From positions 175,191,696-175,255,695 of the forward strand of contig CM060923.1 in NCBI GenBank assembly GCA_030737875.1: a stretch of DNA of 64,000 nt. Direction: 5' to 3'. Positions 24,790 to 37,000 of this stretch are shown one piece after another; position 1 is the first letter of the stretch, and the number at the start of each line of letters is the position of its first letter. A program made the translations under genes and the position numbers. Source of the DNA: Allium sativum. Taxonomy: Eukaryota > Streptophyta > Magnoliopsida > Asparagales > Amaryllidaceae. The notes below the pieces were generated by a model. That model was given only the letters and a program-made list of their open reading frames with translations. It ran no database searches and was not told the DNA's origin.

Positions 24790-25220
24790 GTTATGTAAGA
24801 TCATATGCAAGTTTATGCAAGTTCTTATGCAAAATCATGTGCAAGTTAGTCTCTTTTTATGATATGCATAACATATGCAAGTTTGCCTTTGTGATATGAC
24901 ATGATATATGCAAGTTCATGTGCAAGTTAGTCTCTTTTTATGATATGCATAACATATGCAAGTTTGCCTTTGTGATATGACATGATATATGCAAGTTCAT
25001 GTGCAAGTTAGTCTCTTTTTATGATATGCATAACATATGCAAGTTTGCCTTGTGATATGACATGGTATGCAAGTTCATATGCAAGTTTTATGCAAAGTTT
25101 ATATGCAAGTTCATTTGCAAGTTTTATGCAAATTTATATGCAAGTTCATTTGCAAGTTTTATGCAAGTTCATTTGCAAGTTTATATGCAAGTTCATATGC
25201 AAGTTTTATGCAAGTTTATA
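24790..25220. repeat. 81-bp and ATGCAAGTT tandem repeats in the E2 LTR
   Basis: GCAAGTTAGTCTCTTTTTATG recurs at 24841, 24922 and 25003 (81-bp step). From about 25060 to 25215 the repeat breaks down into many TATGCAAGTTCAT/TTTATGCAAGTT units of 9-20 bases. A decayed 81-bp unit follows near 25240. Reading frames through here are repeat artefacts. Confidence 0.9.
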
Positions 25221-27056
25221 TGCCAGATCATATGCTAGATAGTCTCTTTTTATGATGTGCATAACATATGCAAAGTTGCCTCTATGTATGACATGTTATG
25301 TAAACGAATTACGTGGGAAACGATGGGGTTAATATGCATAATTATAAAAAGGTGTAAAGTTGCTATGATTAAGCATAACATAAAATGAATGGACATAATT
25401 GGGAGTTTACCTATTAAGTTAGGTCTACCCATATTATGGAGTTGGGAATTTACCTATTAAGTTAGGTCTACCCATACTATGGAATTGGGAATTTACCTAT
25501 TGAGTTAGGTCTACCCATATTCTTAAAAATGTGTAATTAATTAGGGATAATTAATACAAATTATGGGGGTGATTAATTAGGTGTAATTAATCAACTAAGA
25601 CACGAGGTTGGACCCTTTTGTAGCGGAAGTCTGCCCGGAACCGACCGGCCATCCAGCAGCTACAAATGATTGGCCCAATGTGAGAGGACTTAGTCATAAG
25701 TTAAATACGTGATTAAAGTAAAGACACGAGGTTAGATCCTTTTTTATGATGGAAGTCTGCCCGGACCCAACTGGCATATCCAGCAGTCATAAAAGATGGT
25801 CTAATGTGAGAGGTCTTTATGAGGTCATGATCTTAATTAATTAATTAAGAAACACGTAACCATATTAGCATGTAGAGGGACATGAGGGGTTAAGTGGGTG
25901 CCTTGGGTGGCATGTGGAAATCTAGTGGTTGCCTTGGGTGGCAATAAAAAATACGATTAGAATACTTAACCAAAGTGGAACATGTAATTAAAACATGATT
26001 AAAGGGTTAAGTGGTATACACTAGAAATGACAAGCTTAGGTGGGTAGCTTGTGGGGGCCCATTTCAACCAATATCCCAAACGTATCTTTGTGGGCTCGAC
26101 TCTAGTCGAGTGACGGGACACACATATTGGGCTTGACTATAAGAGGCCAAAACGGGTTAGCGGTGGCAACGCAGGATCAACGGGTTTCATATGCGTGTGT
26201 GGACCCGGGCTGGTTGGTAAGTCGTTGTTGCATCGTGTAGATAAAAAACTGTGCACCGTTGATATTATCAGGTTGCCACTTTGGGGAATGATACACCCCA
26301 TTGTGGGACCAGCACGGGTACCTATGGTAGGGAGCCGATCGCTTGGGAGTAGTGGGTACACCTAGTGAAGATAGGGGCAGACGGCACCTAGGTAGTCAGC
26401 TAGGGGTACACGAAACTACTGGGTAAATTTTCTAAGTCCTTGGGAGGGATCAACCTTTAAGTAGGAATGACTGGTGTGGTGCAGTGTAGTAATTATCCTT
26501 GGGTGGGTAAATGCGTCTTTATCGTTATCTTAGTTCATTCTAAGTCTGATTGGCTACTGAGTGTAGTCATTTATCCCCAGTCACACCGTACCAAGTTATA
26601 TCACACCCTAATTACTTTAATGATTGCATTGTTAAAGTTATAGGACTCGCTCAGACTTATGTCTGACCCCGTTGTTTTTTTTATCCAACCCTCAGGTTCT
26701 CAGAGTGGGCCCAGCACGAGTGGGCTTTGATCAGGCTACTTCTATTACTCTCTTGGAGCTTGGACCCTAGATGTAGAGCTCAGCTTACCCTTTTTCTTTT
26801 ATGGCTATCAGTTCATGTACTGGGATTATATCTTTTTATTTATCAGGATGGATATTTTGTACTTGACTCTTATTATGGTTTTGTGATGTAACCAAACATG
26901 TTTTGCTTACCGCTGAAATGAAATGATGTTTTAAATTCTCAAGTATTATTTATATCTGTCTTGTTGTAATTTTTCTGTTCTATATTCACTTAAAATACTC
27001 CACCGATGCTATGGCATTCCCATAGTGAGTGACCGTAGCGGGCGTGGGGTGTTACA

Positions 27057-29268
27057 GAAGACGTCACTGATGATTCATCAAATTCGGAGGTATAAAGAAG
27101 TTATTTGTTTATTACTTATTGTATTTGCCTTTATGAACGTAAAAAATCTTGAACTTCAACTTAATTGTAGAGAATCAAAATTGTTAAGTCAAAGGATCTT
27201 TTACCTGGACCGAGAACTCGTGCGCGAACCAATGCAGCCATTGAAATTGAGAAGGAAGCGATGAAGCGCACCCCTTTCCAAAGAAAGCTGGCTCCAACAA
27301 GGATTTGATCCTAACATTCACTCCCACTCCAAAGAAACTCAGTAACCGGGAGAAACAGACAGAAACATTAAAGAAACTTACGAACCCTACACCGTCTTTT
27401 TCAGGAGTTATAAAACCTACAACGTCTCGGCCATCCGTTTTAAAACCTACATGTAGCAAATTGTTCAAACAATCAACCAGTTCATGTGAAGCTGCTGGTT
27501 CAGTTGCTGCTTATTTAGCGATGCGGAAACATCAAAAGCAGAACGTTGAAGCGCCTCTAACAATGGAAAATCTTACCGATCGATTAGAGCAGGAATGGAT
27601 TGCACAGGAAGATGAAGCAGGTACAGGTATATATATAAATAATAATGTTTCTTTATCTGTGCACTGCACTGCACTGTTGAGTGTGTCGTTTTTCTATTCA
27701 CATTTTTGAACCTGGTAGATAAAGTACAAGGTCCAAAAAATCCTAGAGGGAAGTCAAAAATGACCAAGGTGCATGCTAGAACCCCTGATGATAAAGTAGT
27801 CATTGAGTTGAATGAGGATGGCCAGCTAGTTTCTGATAATATTACAGAGTTAAGCAATTTTCTTGGTACACTAGCAAAGGATAATGTGTCTCTTACTTAC
27901 ATCAATTGGCATGTGGTTCCTGATCAATTAAAGCGACAAATGTTGGATTATGCTCTGGTACAATCTAATTTCCTTAACCATATACAGTTTAACTGACTTC
28001 CTAAATGTTTGGTTTTACTTAATTAGTTTGTTTCCTGAATTTTGTGATTGCTATATTGTAGGCTAGGTATGTCATACCGGAAGAAGGACACAAGTGGGTC
28101 TTGAACACGCTTAACGACTCTTGGAGGCAGTACAAGTCTCGCATCAAAACAAGGTATTATAAAAAATACTCAACTGATGAGGAAAGGCTTGCAAATAGGC
28201 CCAGTACAATTCCGTTGGAGGATTTTAAAATGCTCTTGGACTACTGGGGGGATGAAGCAGTTCAGGTATGGCTTTAATGATATTCACATTTGTATAATGT
28301 TTATTAGTTCACATTATCTTGTTTAATGCTAATCTTTAGTAGTTCACATTATCCTTGTTTAGTGCTATTTTTTTTTGGATTTCCAGGCCCTAACTGATTC
28401 TAATTCCGCGCATCGTAATTCGTTGAATGAGACACATACCATGGGTCCCAAAACTCATGCAGTAGCCAAAGAAAAGATAGTATGTGTTTTTCTGAACTTA
28501 AGTTATTTTTTATTGTGATTGAGTTGAATTGACCACATGATAATTCTAATTTGTTATATCATTGAATTATTGGTAATCCTAATACTTGACAGAGAAAGAA
28601 GGACCCAGAAAAAGCCTCCCCATCCGCTGCCTTGGTTTATCTAGAAACTTATAAACGAGAACCGGGTCGAAGTTACAAGACTAACACGGATGAACTGAAG
28701 GCCAAATACGTGAGTACATGTATAATTAAATACTGAAATAGCAATACTTGTGTCAGTATAATTGGCACATTGTATGTTTGTTGGAGCTGCATATTAAATC
28801 GAACACATATATAGTTAGTTTGAAAGAGAACCAGTTCTGTTAATAAATTCATTCCTGCCAGCTGCCTATTTATCTATATGCTTGCCTGGTTTTCATTTTG
28901 TAGGCGAAGGTGCAAGCAATGGTGGATGCTGGAAACATTGCTGAGGCAGATGCACTGGTTTCTGGTGGGAAGAGGCACACGCGTAACTGGCTTGTAGGAA
29001 GGCGAGGCAAATTGGCTGAAAAGTCTCCAAATCCTGGTTCTTTGGACAACTATGTCCAAGAGTTGACAAAAAAAAAATAAGGCAAGAGCTGGAGGCGGAC
29101 TTGGAGGAAAAGGTAAATAGAAAAGTTAAAGAGAACGTGTCGTGGGTGTTAAAAAAGCTAGGTGAAGCCAATCCAGATCTAAATTTAGATGTCGGCGACC
29201 TTTGTGTCACCACAACAAGTGATGAAGATGCTGACAATTGTACTCCTTCAACCCCGGCAACTGACTGA
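27057..29268 (+). pseudogene. CACTA (En/Spm) transposon gene, Transposase_24-like, 5'-truncated
   Basis: Spliced gene whose 5' part is cut off by the E2 insertion. Exons supported by GT/AG sites and continuous translation: ..27089, 27171-27620, 27719-27957, 28062-28265, 28387-28479, 28593-28709, 28904-29268. The middle exons encode the plant Ptta/En/Spm transposase domain: KVVIELNEDGQLV, SNFLGTLAKDNVSLTYINW, ARYVIPEEGHKWVLNTL, SWRQYKSRI. The last exon ends in a Lys/Glu-rich helix and an acidic tail. Members of this family are the second protein (TnpA-like) of CACTA elements. Breaks: a one-base shift near the C-run 27271-27274, and a run of ten A's (29068-29077) that creates a TAA, where eight A's would keep the frame. 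Function in DNA binding or transposition is known of the family only. Confidence 0.82.
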
Positions 29269-30084
29269 AGTATTTGGATGGTATGTGTTAGCACTTGTGA
29301 TATATTCGGATTGTTCTTTTAAATGATGGCACTTGTGGTATGTTTTGGTGATGGCAGCACTTGTGGAATGTGTTGGTGATGATACTTGTGAGTTGGTATA
29401 TATAATTGGTTGGTCTGACTGTGGTGATGAATGTTTTGGGAGGAATTGTTGTATGAATATTTTGGTATATATGTATGAATGTGGTACAATGTTTTGGATT
29501 GAATATATGTACTGCAGAATCTGTAATTACAGGGTTGTATTACAGCTGCAGTTGATTTTTTCCTGGTGTCGCATTTGATTTTTGTGGTGTTGCGTTAAAC
29601 TGTGCTGTGGTGTTGCATTAGACTGTGTTGTGGTGTTGCATTAGACTGTGCTGTGGTGTTGCATTAAGTTTAACATTATTAATTTCACAATGGTACGGCA
29701 CGTGGGCCCCACAGCTTACGTGGCGCCACGTGGATAGCTGACGTGGCATGTGACACATGTGCAGCTGACGTGGCATGTGCCACGTTGACAGCTGACATGG
29801 AAAGTCAATGCGGACCCCACTATCATGAGCTGGAAGCCAGGGTCTGGCTTCTACTTAAGGCAACGCTGTATATTGTTGCATTACATGGATATGCTGTTGC
29901 AATAGGGCAAAAGTTCTACTTAAGGCAACGCTTTCTTTCCGTGGCCGTAGATGGACAAAAGCGTTGCATTAGATGGCTAATGCAACGGTCGCGGATACCA
30001 CGCCCCCCTGGTGTTGCCTATTTGAAAAAAGGGCCTACGGCAACGCTTTTTTGATCTACGGCCACAGAAGAATAATGTCGAATA
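29269..30084 (+). repeat. CACTA 3' subterminal repeat region
   Basis: Noncoding end of the CACTA element. It holds about four ~30-bp repeats of GTGGTGTTGCATTAGACTGTG (29579-29670), then GCTGACGTGGCATGTG-type repeats in both orientations (29690-29810), then GGCAACGC and GTTGCATTA motifs in both orientations (29850-30050). Such clustered short motifs are the known binding sites for TnpA in En/Spm; the match in role is inference. Confidence 0.75.
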
Positions 30085-30104
30085 TGCCCACTTTTGTAGT
30101 AGTG
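30085..30104 (+). mobile_element. CACTA right terminal inverted repeat
   Basis: Reads GCCCACTTTTGTAGTAGTG at its end; reverse-complemented it starts CACTACTACAAAAGTGGGC, the classical CACTA terminus. The next three bases (ACC, 30105-30107) should be the 3-bp target copy. The left end is outside the window. Confidence 0.88.
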
Positions 30105-30880
30105 ACCAGATTTTTTTAGTGAATTATAAATGAAACTACAAGTGCAGGTGTTGGAGCTGAGCCCCCAATGTTAAAAAAGGTACCTTAACATGTAGTTTTG
30201 AGTGTATGACCTGTAATTTGTTGTTAAATAGAGTACATTTGATACATTTAACATATTATTGGCTTGTATAGAAAACAGACTCCATTCAAGCGCCTTCTTC
30301 AAATCCTTGTTGTTGTGGTAGCTTTAAGGAGCAGTTCATGAGCAAGCACCTCTAGATAGACAGGTCAAATCCTTTATTATATGTAATATAAGTTCTAACG
30401 TAACCATCAATTTCTGTTTCAATTAACTTTGCTTAGGGGGATGAAACTTTGAATGTCGCAAAGCCTATCGTTATCTTTTTTTTATTCACAATTATCCATT
30501 TTGTTCACAGGAACTGTTACGTTGCACGCACTATGTGATTTGGACTACAATGCCATTTTATGCTATTCTAAATTGTTTATAACGTAATTAATAAGAACTT
30601 CAGGTAATAAAACTAAGTACTTAGATGGTTGGTAGTTTTAACGAAATTGTGAATGGCAATAGATGCATAATATCATTAAACGGTTGAGGGTAAGTTCACA
30701 TAAAATTTTATGGGTAATTTTGGAAACTATCACAATACAGATAGCGTCCAAGAGTCTAAACACACAGTTTTAGATTCATGCACTTATTACAACCCCACAA
30801 AAGTAAATACAATCACTTTGGAAACACCGATAAATAAGAATTAAGAAAAGATCGAAAAACAACGAAGAGAACCACAGGAG
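30105..30880. other. Intergenic, no gene seen
   Basis: AT-rich host DNA between the CACTA end and the LTPG-like pseudogene. The last ~100 bases may hold the promoter or 5' UTR of that gene. Nothing else recognised. Confidence 0.6.
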
Positions 30881-31449
30881 ATCACATCAATTGCCTCAAT
30901 ATTCATTTTATTTGCAGCAGTCTTGTGCATGTCGAGAACAATCACAGCAACGATTGCAGAGGATGAAAAGGAATGCCGGGATCAGCTACAAAACCTCACA
31001 GCGTGCATACCGTACGTAGGTGGTGCAACACTAAAGCCAACGCCGGAGTGCTGCGCAGATGCTGAAAATGTTAGAAAAAGCATAACCAAATGTCGTTGTG
31101 TCTTGACTGTAGAAAGAACTGATATTTCGTTGGCTCTTAATGTTAATACCACTCCAGGCTCCAGCCCTTCAAACGCCTTCTGCTTGCAATAGAGATGCTA
31201 AAGAGTCTGCCCATGTATTTTACTCCAACTTTTCATATTATAGTTACAAGATAAAGCTTTTAGTAGCAACATTTATTTTGTTTCATCTTTTGTATAAAAC
31301 ATTTTTTATATGCAGCTATCTTGAAGCTTTCAGCTGATTCTTCAAGCACAAAGATTTTCAAAGATGGAACTAGATTATCCTCAAATGCAACAACGACTGC
31401 TTCAAGTTCTAACAGTGAAAGGCCTTCTTCTAAAGTGACTCATATATAG
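30881..31449 (+). pseudogene. GPI-anchored lipid-transfer-like (LTPG) pseudogene
   Basis: Exon 1 encodes an ER signal-like stretch (SIASIFILFAAVLC) followed by the plant eight-cysteine fold pattern: ECRDQLQNLTACIPYVGG, PTPECCADAEN, KCRCVL, LALNVNTT, then a Cys near the end. This spacing is that of LTPG/xylogen-type non-specific lipid transfer proteins, which carry lipids at the plasma membrane and cell wall. No ATG is in frame; ATC at 30881 is where one would fit. Near 31150-31165 the frame changes: the expected continuation (LQTPSACNRDAKESA) is in the next frame. A possible intron runs from about 31207 to 31315, and exon 2 (31316-31449) encodes ILKLSADSS and a Ser/Thr-rich tail with stop 31447-31449, as in LTPG second exons. 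The GPI signal is not visible. Lost start plus frameshift make it a pseudogene. Confidence 0.72.
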
Positions 31450-34015
31450 AAGAGGACTATATACAGAAGAAACCAAACTTATTATTGATGAATTTATTTT
31501 GCTTCATACAAGAGGATTATATATAGAAGAAACCTTCCTCAGAACAATGGAACACAACCATTTTGATTCTCATCATGTGATGTACATGGTATTGAACTAG
31601 TTTTAAAATGCAGCTTTCCCAAAATATGAAAATTGTACCTTGCAGTTGATAATATTTACCAAACTTTACAAACCCTATAGATATTTTCCCAAACCTTACT
31701 ATATTTCCTATAAATTGTTTTCTTCCATTTAGCTAGCCAATAAAGGATAAGTCTGTGGGCCAATTAACGGATAACTTTAGATGCACATATTGTTATGTCA
31801 TCTCCTGCAAGCAATTGAGTCAAAGAATTGAGTCAAAGAACAAATAAAATGTGATTTCTTACCACCTCAAAACAAAGTATTCATTTAAGAACCTAAATGT
31901 TATTGTCATGAACAACCGTTGATTACAACTTGTGAAAATGAAATTCCAAAGAGAAACAGTTCGGAAAAAAACTATTTTAATACTATACATAGCAAAAGCA
32001 ATATCAGTTTAAAAGTAAAGTTTCAAGTTTAATTTAGAAAACATTATCCATGACAACCAAATATAATAAGAAGTAATATAAAACAAAACAGTCCCACAAC
32101 TGAATTAAAAAAACGATTACGTATGACCTTACCTAAGGTGAAGAGCAATGAAATGTTTGCTTCTCTCCTTTATTCTTCGAACTAGAATTTGATCCATATA
32201 TAGTATTGAATCTGTGAATTTCAAAGCATGATAGTTTACTCTACATCTTAATTTCTGCAGACTTGTTGCTTAATTATTTGAAAGCCCATAATCAAACATA
32301 GTGAACCGAACAACCTAAATTTTACAAATAAGCATCCTTGAATTTCAACAACAAAACGAAAACGCAATTTCAAAATTAAGCAAATGACTAGATTTTAATT
32401 AATACGAAGTGAAATATTTCGGAAACTCAAAGTAATTTTAATAATAACCTTTTCGTGAGCGATTTGGGAGGCTGAGTAGCAACTACTATCGTTTTGAGTA
32501 GCAATTTGAGAAGCGATTTAAGGCGAAGCAACGATGAGAAAATTTGAGTGGCAGATTAACGTTTTTAAAGCAAATTTAAGGAGTGATTTGACAGAGCGAA
32601 TTTAAAGGGAGATTGGATTTTAGAAGAGACATCGAGAACGAAATAATTATACGGAGAGGAAATAAGCGGAGAAGAAATGGTAAGGGAGGAGAAATCGCGG
32701 GCATCAGATGTGAGGGAGAAGACATCGTCGAAACAGCGGCACTTTTATTTTGGCTTCAGAGAAATTGATTTTGGCCAAGTGACACTAAGCAAACCTCCCT
32801 AACGGTCGGTTTGATTATTCAACTCATTTACACAATTAAGTTTACTGACGAGATGTCTCTCTGAAAGAATAGCCATTGATGTACAATAAAGAACTTAAAA
32901 CAAAACAAAAAATATCGATTATTCTGCATTATTCCAGATGCATACCGTTTTAGTTAAAAGGAAAATTTTAAGTCCATTTGGCCCATGCTACACACAACAA
33001 ATTTAGGCGTGTTTCAAAACATATAACAGTTGTAGATTTGTTTCTGTCACGCTGGTGCTAATACAGTTCTCATGACACCATCTAAAACTGTGCCCAATTA
33101 TTGTTTTGAAATATAATTTAAGATGCATCGTCAAATGAAACCGGAAGGGAACAAAATTTTGAAGCCTTTCTCCTAGCAACCATGATTCCCCATTCCCCCC
33201 TCCCTCCTTTTTTTCTTCCTCTAGATGCATTTTCAAAAGGAACTGGGAGGGGACTGTTGAATCAGTGCTAATTTGGTAAATTTCTACCTATATGTGTGGT
33301 ATGTTTTGAAACGGATCTAAAATTATGGCTACTTCTAAGTTTGCTACACCTGAGTTACCCCTTGAATTTCATCCACAAGTTCTTATTTGAATGGTACTAC
33401 TGTCTTGCTCCGGTGAATTAAATAATGTAGTATAGCGAAAGGAGAGAGAAAGTACTATCATTCAAAATATAAACTTATGGCTGAAATCCAGGGGAACTGA
33501 GTTGTAGCCGAGTGTGTCTGTATTATATAACCTAATAAGCAATATTATGTTATAGTAACATATGTAAACAATACTTAGTTTCAACCAGACAGGCGGAAAC
33601 CCATTTGTCATCTCCAAAACTCCCGAGTCTCATGACCCCCATGAAAATTTCAAATACTAATCACTATTGTGTTAATATTTAACATGCCATATTGATATAT
33701 AGAGAATCTTATTAGTAACAGAACAATTTTTTCATCTTCCTATAATCAGTCACATTATAGCTTGAAGGATCTGAGCTTGATTTCTTTCCTTCAAAGAAAA
33801 TACAAACTTCTTTACCTTTTCAAGTTTGCCACATTGACCCTTCTACCTACCTACAACTTTTTTGCATTGATTTTTTTTAACCAAAATTCAACTCTAAAAT
33901 CAAAATTCGCAAGATAATTTCTTTCGTTAATTAGAATTTTCCATTTAAGTAAATTATGAAAGATCTATAACAATAAATTTGAGAATTTCAAAGGATATAT
34001 TTTCCAATGTGCTGC
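31450..34015. other. Intergenic, no gene recognised
   Basis: AT-rich host DNA. A 24-bp word (AGAGGA.TATATA.AGAAGAAACC) occurs twice near 31450 and 31511. At 32450-32750 there is a stretch of GAGNAGCGATTT-like words. ORFs are short and unlike any family I know. Confidence 0.6.
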
Positions 34016-34075
34016 TGTTAGCCGACTTTGTGTTCGAGTTATACAAAGCTAGAAGATTACTCAATGAATAGATGT
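34016..34075 (+). repeat. Tat 5' LTR, first 60 bases
   Basis: TGTTAGCCGACTTTGTG onward matches the 3' LTR start at 58567 (about 80% by eye). It is then interrupted by a solo LTR; GATGT (34071-34075) is the left target copy of that insertion. Confidence 0.85.
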
Positions 34076-37000
34076 TGTAACGGCCCAAGGATTTTCCACC
34101 CTGAAAATCAACACAAAAATACCGTGTTGAACAATCAAGCATCGAAAACACACGAACATTACTAGAAAGAAGTTAGAGGGTGAGATAGAAAGAAATAAAT
34201 ATTAGAATAGGAGAAGAAGAACCCACTCAAAACAGAATCAGAATCTCACGTCGCAGCGGAACAAAATATAATATAGAAATGATCTTTACTGAGAGCTTTA
34301 AAAGTACTTACAATCATCAGAGTACATAACATATCTGGACAATAATAATAATCTGTCCTCATATACAGCACACAACGGAATAACAATCATATACCATACG
34401 TTTGGACTTCCCCAGCTCGTTTCTTCACAACATCCGGTAACCTGAACCTGTACAACCCGTCTAATCCGAGCATTACAAACGAGGGGTTAATCTCGTGAAC
34501 TAGAGTGAGAAAAGCACAATAAGTTTAAAGGTATCACACAACTTGATTTTTAAAGTCAAAAATCTTTTCGAAAGAAAAGAATAATTGTAAGAACAACTCA
34601 CACATAAATACATATGGTTTCTACCTTACGATAACCCAAAACAATTTTTGAAATCAATATCTTTCCTGATATTATAGTAGTGTCTAAATAAAAATAAATA
34701 TCAATCTAGCAGAACGCTTGCATCTCACGCTCTACATATATAGTATACAATCAAAACCGCGGGCGTTTATTGGAGAATGGATTTCCATGGCAAGGTATGG
34801 GAAACCACCTTTCCGACAATGTACCTCCGGAGATGAATACATTGATTTTCAACAAGAACATCTTGCAATCTAGGCTAAACATGACCGACCCATCACTTCG
34901 CTTGAGAGTACCGAATATATCATCACCACGATTGGGGCTAGCCAACCGAATTGATAGCATATATACAATAATAAAAGGGACAACTGAAGACATTTGATTT
35001 CTCCAGATTAGGTAATGATATACCGTTTTGATGGGTGTGACCCAGATAGTCATGTGACTTACCCAATTTTAACCATTTCCCGATTGATGAGGCTTGAGGT
35101 TTAACATTACCTTTAGAATAACATATCACCATTCACTTTGAATGCCACATCGTCAGATCTGCTGGTTACCACTAATTGATGTCCACAAAAATATTCTGTG
35201 TATTTAGCTAAGAGAAGGTGTACAGCCTTCTCCGCCATCAACAGAAATACGTTTGAAGAAATCAACGTACGTGATCCCTTTGGAAATACTTTGTCAGACA
35301 CTCGTCCATATGAGTCATCCAGAAACAGGATAATCAAGGCACCATTCTACCACATCCTATATAGGAATCACCGAAGGATCGGTAGCGAGTAGTCCTTGCA
35401 ATCCGAAAATTTCACTCATGACAGAGTCACTACCGAAATATATCTGGCCGCTAAACCAGAGAAATGCATCAAGTAGTTCTTTCGTTTATGAAGATCAACG
35501 GTCTTCAATTGCTCCATCTAAAACCTGCATCTTCACGTATTTGCTGGTTCAGAATGGTTTTCGGATATAAATTCGATCTCGGTCTTTCCATACCAACAAT
35601 CATATTGGCCATATTTGATAGTCGGTTATTTAACAATCAAATAAATAATCATGGGAATGAAATGAGTTTACTGATTCAATACTCGGCATTACTTGGCCTC
35701 GTTGATTAAACATCTATTAATTATATTCTTTAAATCTTCCAATATTTAGAGTTTAGCATTTGCTTTTTATTATAAATAAGAATATTCTTAAAAATAATTT
35801 CGTTTATTTATAAACATTTCAAATACAACTTTTATATCATTTACGGAAATCATAACTTATATTTCCCTCAATTTCTCTTGTTTATAAACTAATACCATTC
35901 TGGGATAATCGTAAAGTCATTCAAGTTGGGGTATTTTGTTTACCTCTCAGACCTTGACCAACAACATATATTCATATCTTCAGAATAGATAGAAGTTTAT
36001 TAACCACACGTTTCCTTTGAAAATCCTACTTGAATCTCAACAACGTTTATTTAATTAATTATTAAATAAACTATTATTATACATCTCTATTAATCCTTAA
36101 TAATCATTTACAAATCTTACATTTATATCTTTTACAACTCTCATATTGACATCTCTTACAAATTCATATATTTAATTTTATTAAAACAATTCAACTTATC
36201 ATCTGTAACAAACGTTATAGATTTCTTTTCAAAACTTTTATTTTCTTTTATTATACTCTTTACAAATCATTACGACAACTCATGCGTTGTCTAAAACCAC
36301 ATTGCGATCCTTTTAACGATCTTCAGTTTATAAATCAAATAGCTCAATTTATTATTTGTAACAATTTTTACAAATTCATTTTTTTTTTCAAAACTCTTAC
36401 TTCATTTACAAATCCTATTTGTAAATTATTATCAACAACTAATGTCTCGCCTCGATTAACATTCTGAACTTTGGAACATAACATTCCGAGCTTCAGAATA
36501 ATTTCAACTCTGCTTAACATTCCAAACTTCGGAATATCACATTTCGAACCTCAAAATAAATCTCAGTTCGTTATTTCATACTATTTCCCAATTTCTCGAT
36601 TCCCTTTTTCTAACTTCAAATATTAAGTAAATATTTGATTTAAGCTATCATATACGCTTAACATTCTTTCAACAATTTCGTTATAAAAACTCGAATTTAA
36701 TATAAAACCTGTCATAAATTCCTCCCACATTTTGATTAAATTCATTTCAACTTCGATTACTTTTTAAATGAATTTCAATTAAAAAGCAATCTTGTAAATT
36801 ATTATTTTATTAAAATAATAGTTTACTTCAACCATTAACTACGGTAGCAGTAGTTAACTTCTTTTATTAACTAAAACAAATAATAAATTCCTTTTTAAAA
36901 TCTTATTAAAATTAAAACAAATAGTCGTTAAACTATTAATTTAAAACAAATTAATATAATAATCAATCCTAGTTAAAACAGTCGACTTAGTCAACTCAAA

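Larger units (their letters stand above)
23966..27056 (+). repeat. E2 3' LTR (3091 bp, complete)
   Basis: Starts TGTAACACCCCG and ends GGGGTGTTACA. It contains a seven-unit GTCGAC minisatellite with 12-bp period (24244-24322), 81-bp and short ATGCAAGTT repeats (about 24790-25220), and the two CTGCCCGGAACC / TGTGAGAGG blocks (about 25600-25815) shared with E1 and X. The sequence after it, GAAGA (27057-27061), is the expected target copy and belongs to a CACTA exon. Confidence 0.94.

Noticed and set aside
24714..25255. Plus-strand ORFs with Cys/Lys/Phe repeats
   Set aside because: Produced by ATGCAAGTT repeats in the E2 LTR.
1..27056. Endogenous pararetrovirus
   Set aside because: The Pol proteins have integrase with chromodomain and the elements have LTRs, primer sites and 5-bp target copies; no movement or coat protein is seen.
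29743..30054. 103-codon ORF near the CACTA end
   Set aside because: It runs through subterminal repeats and has no conserved features.
30105..34015. tRNA or rRNA genes
   Set aside because: No tRNA cloverleaf-like sequence or rRNA-like conserved block was seen here or elsewhere in the window.
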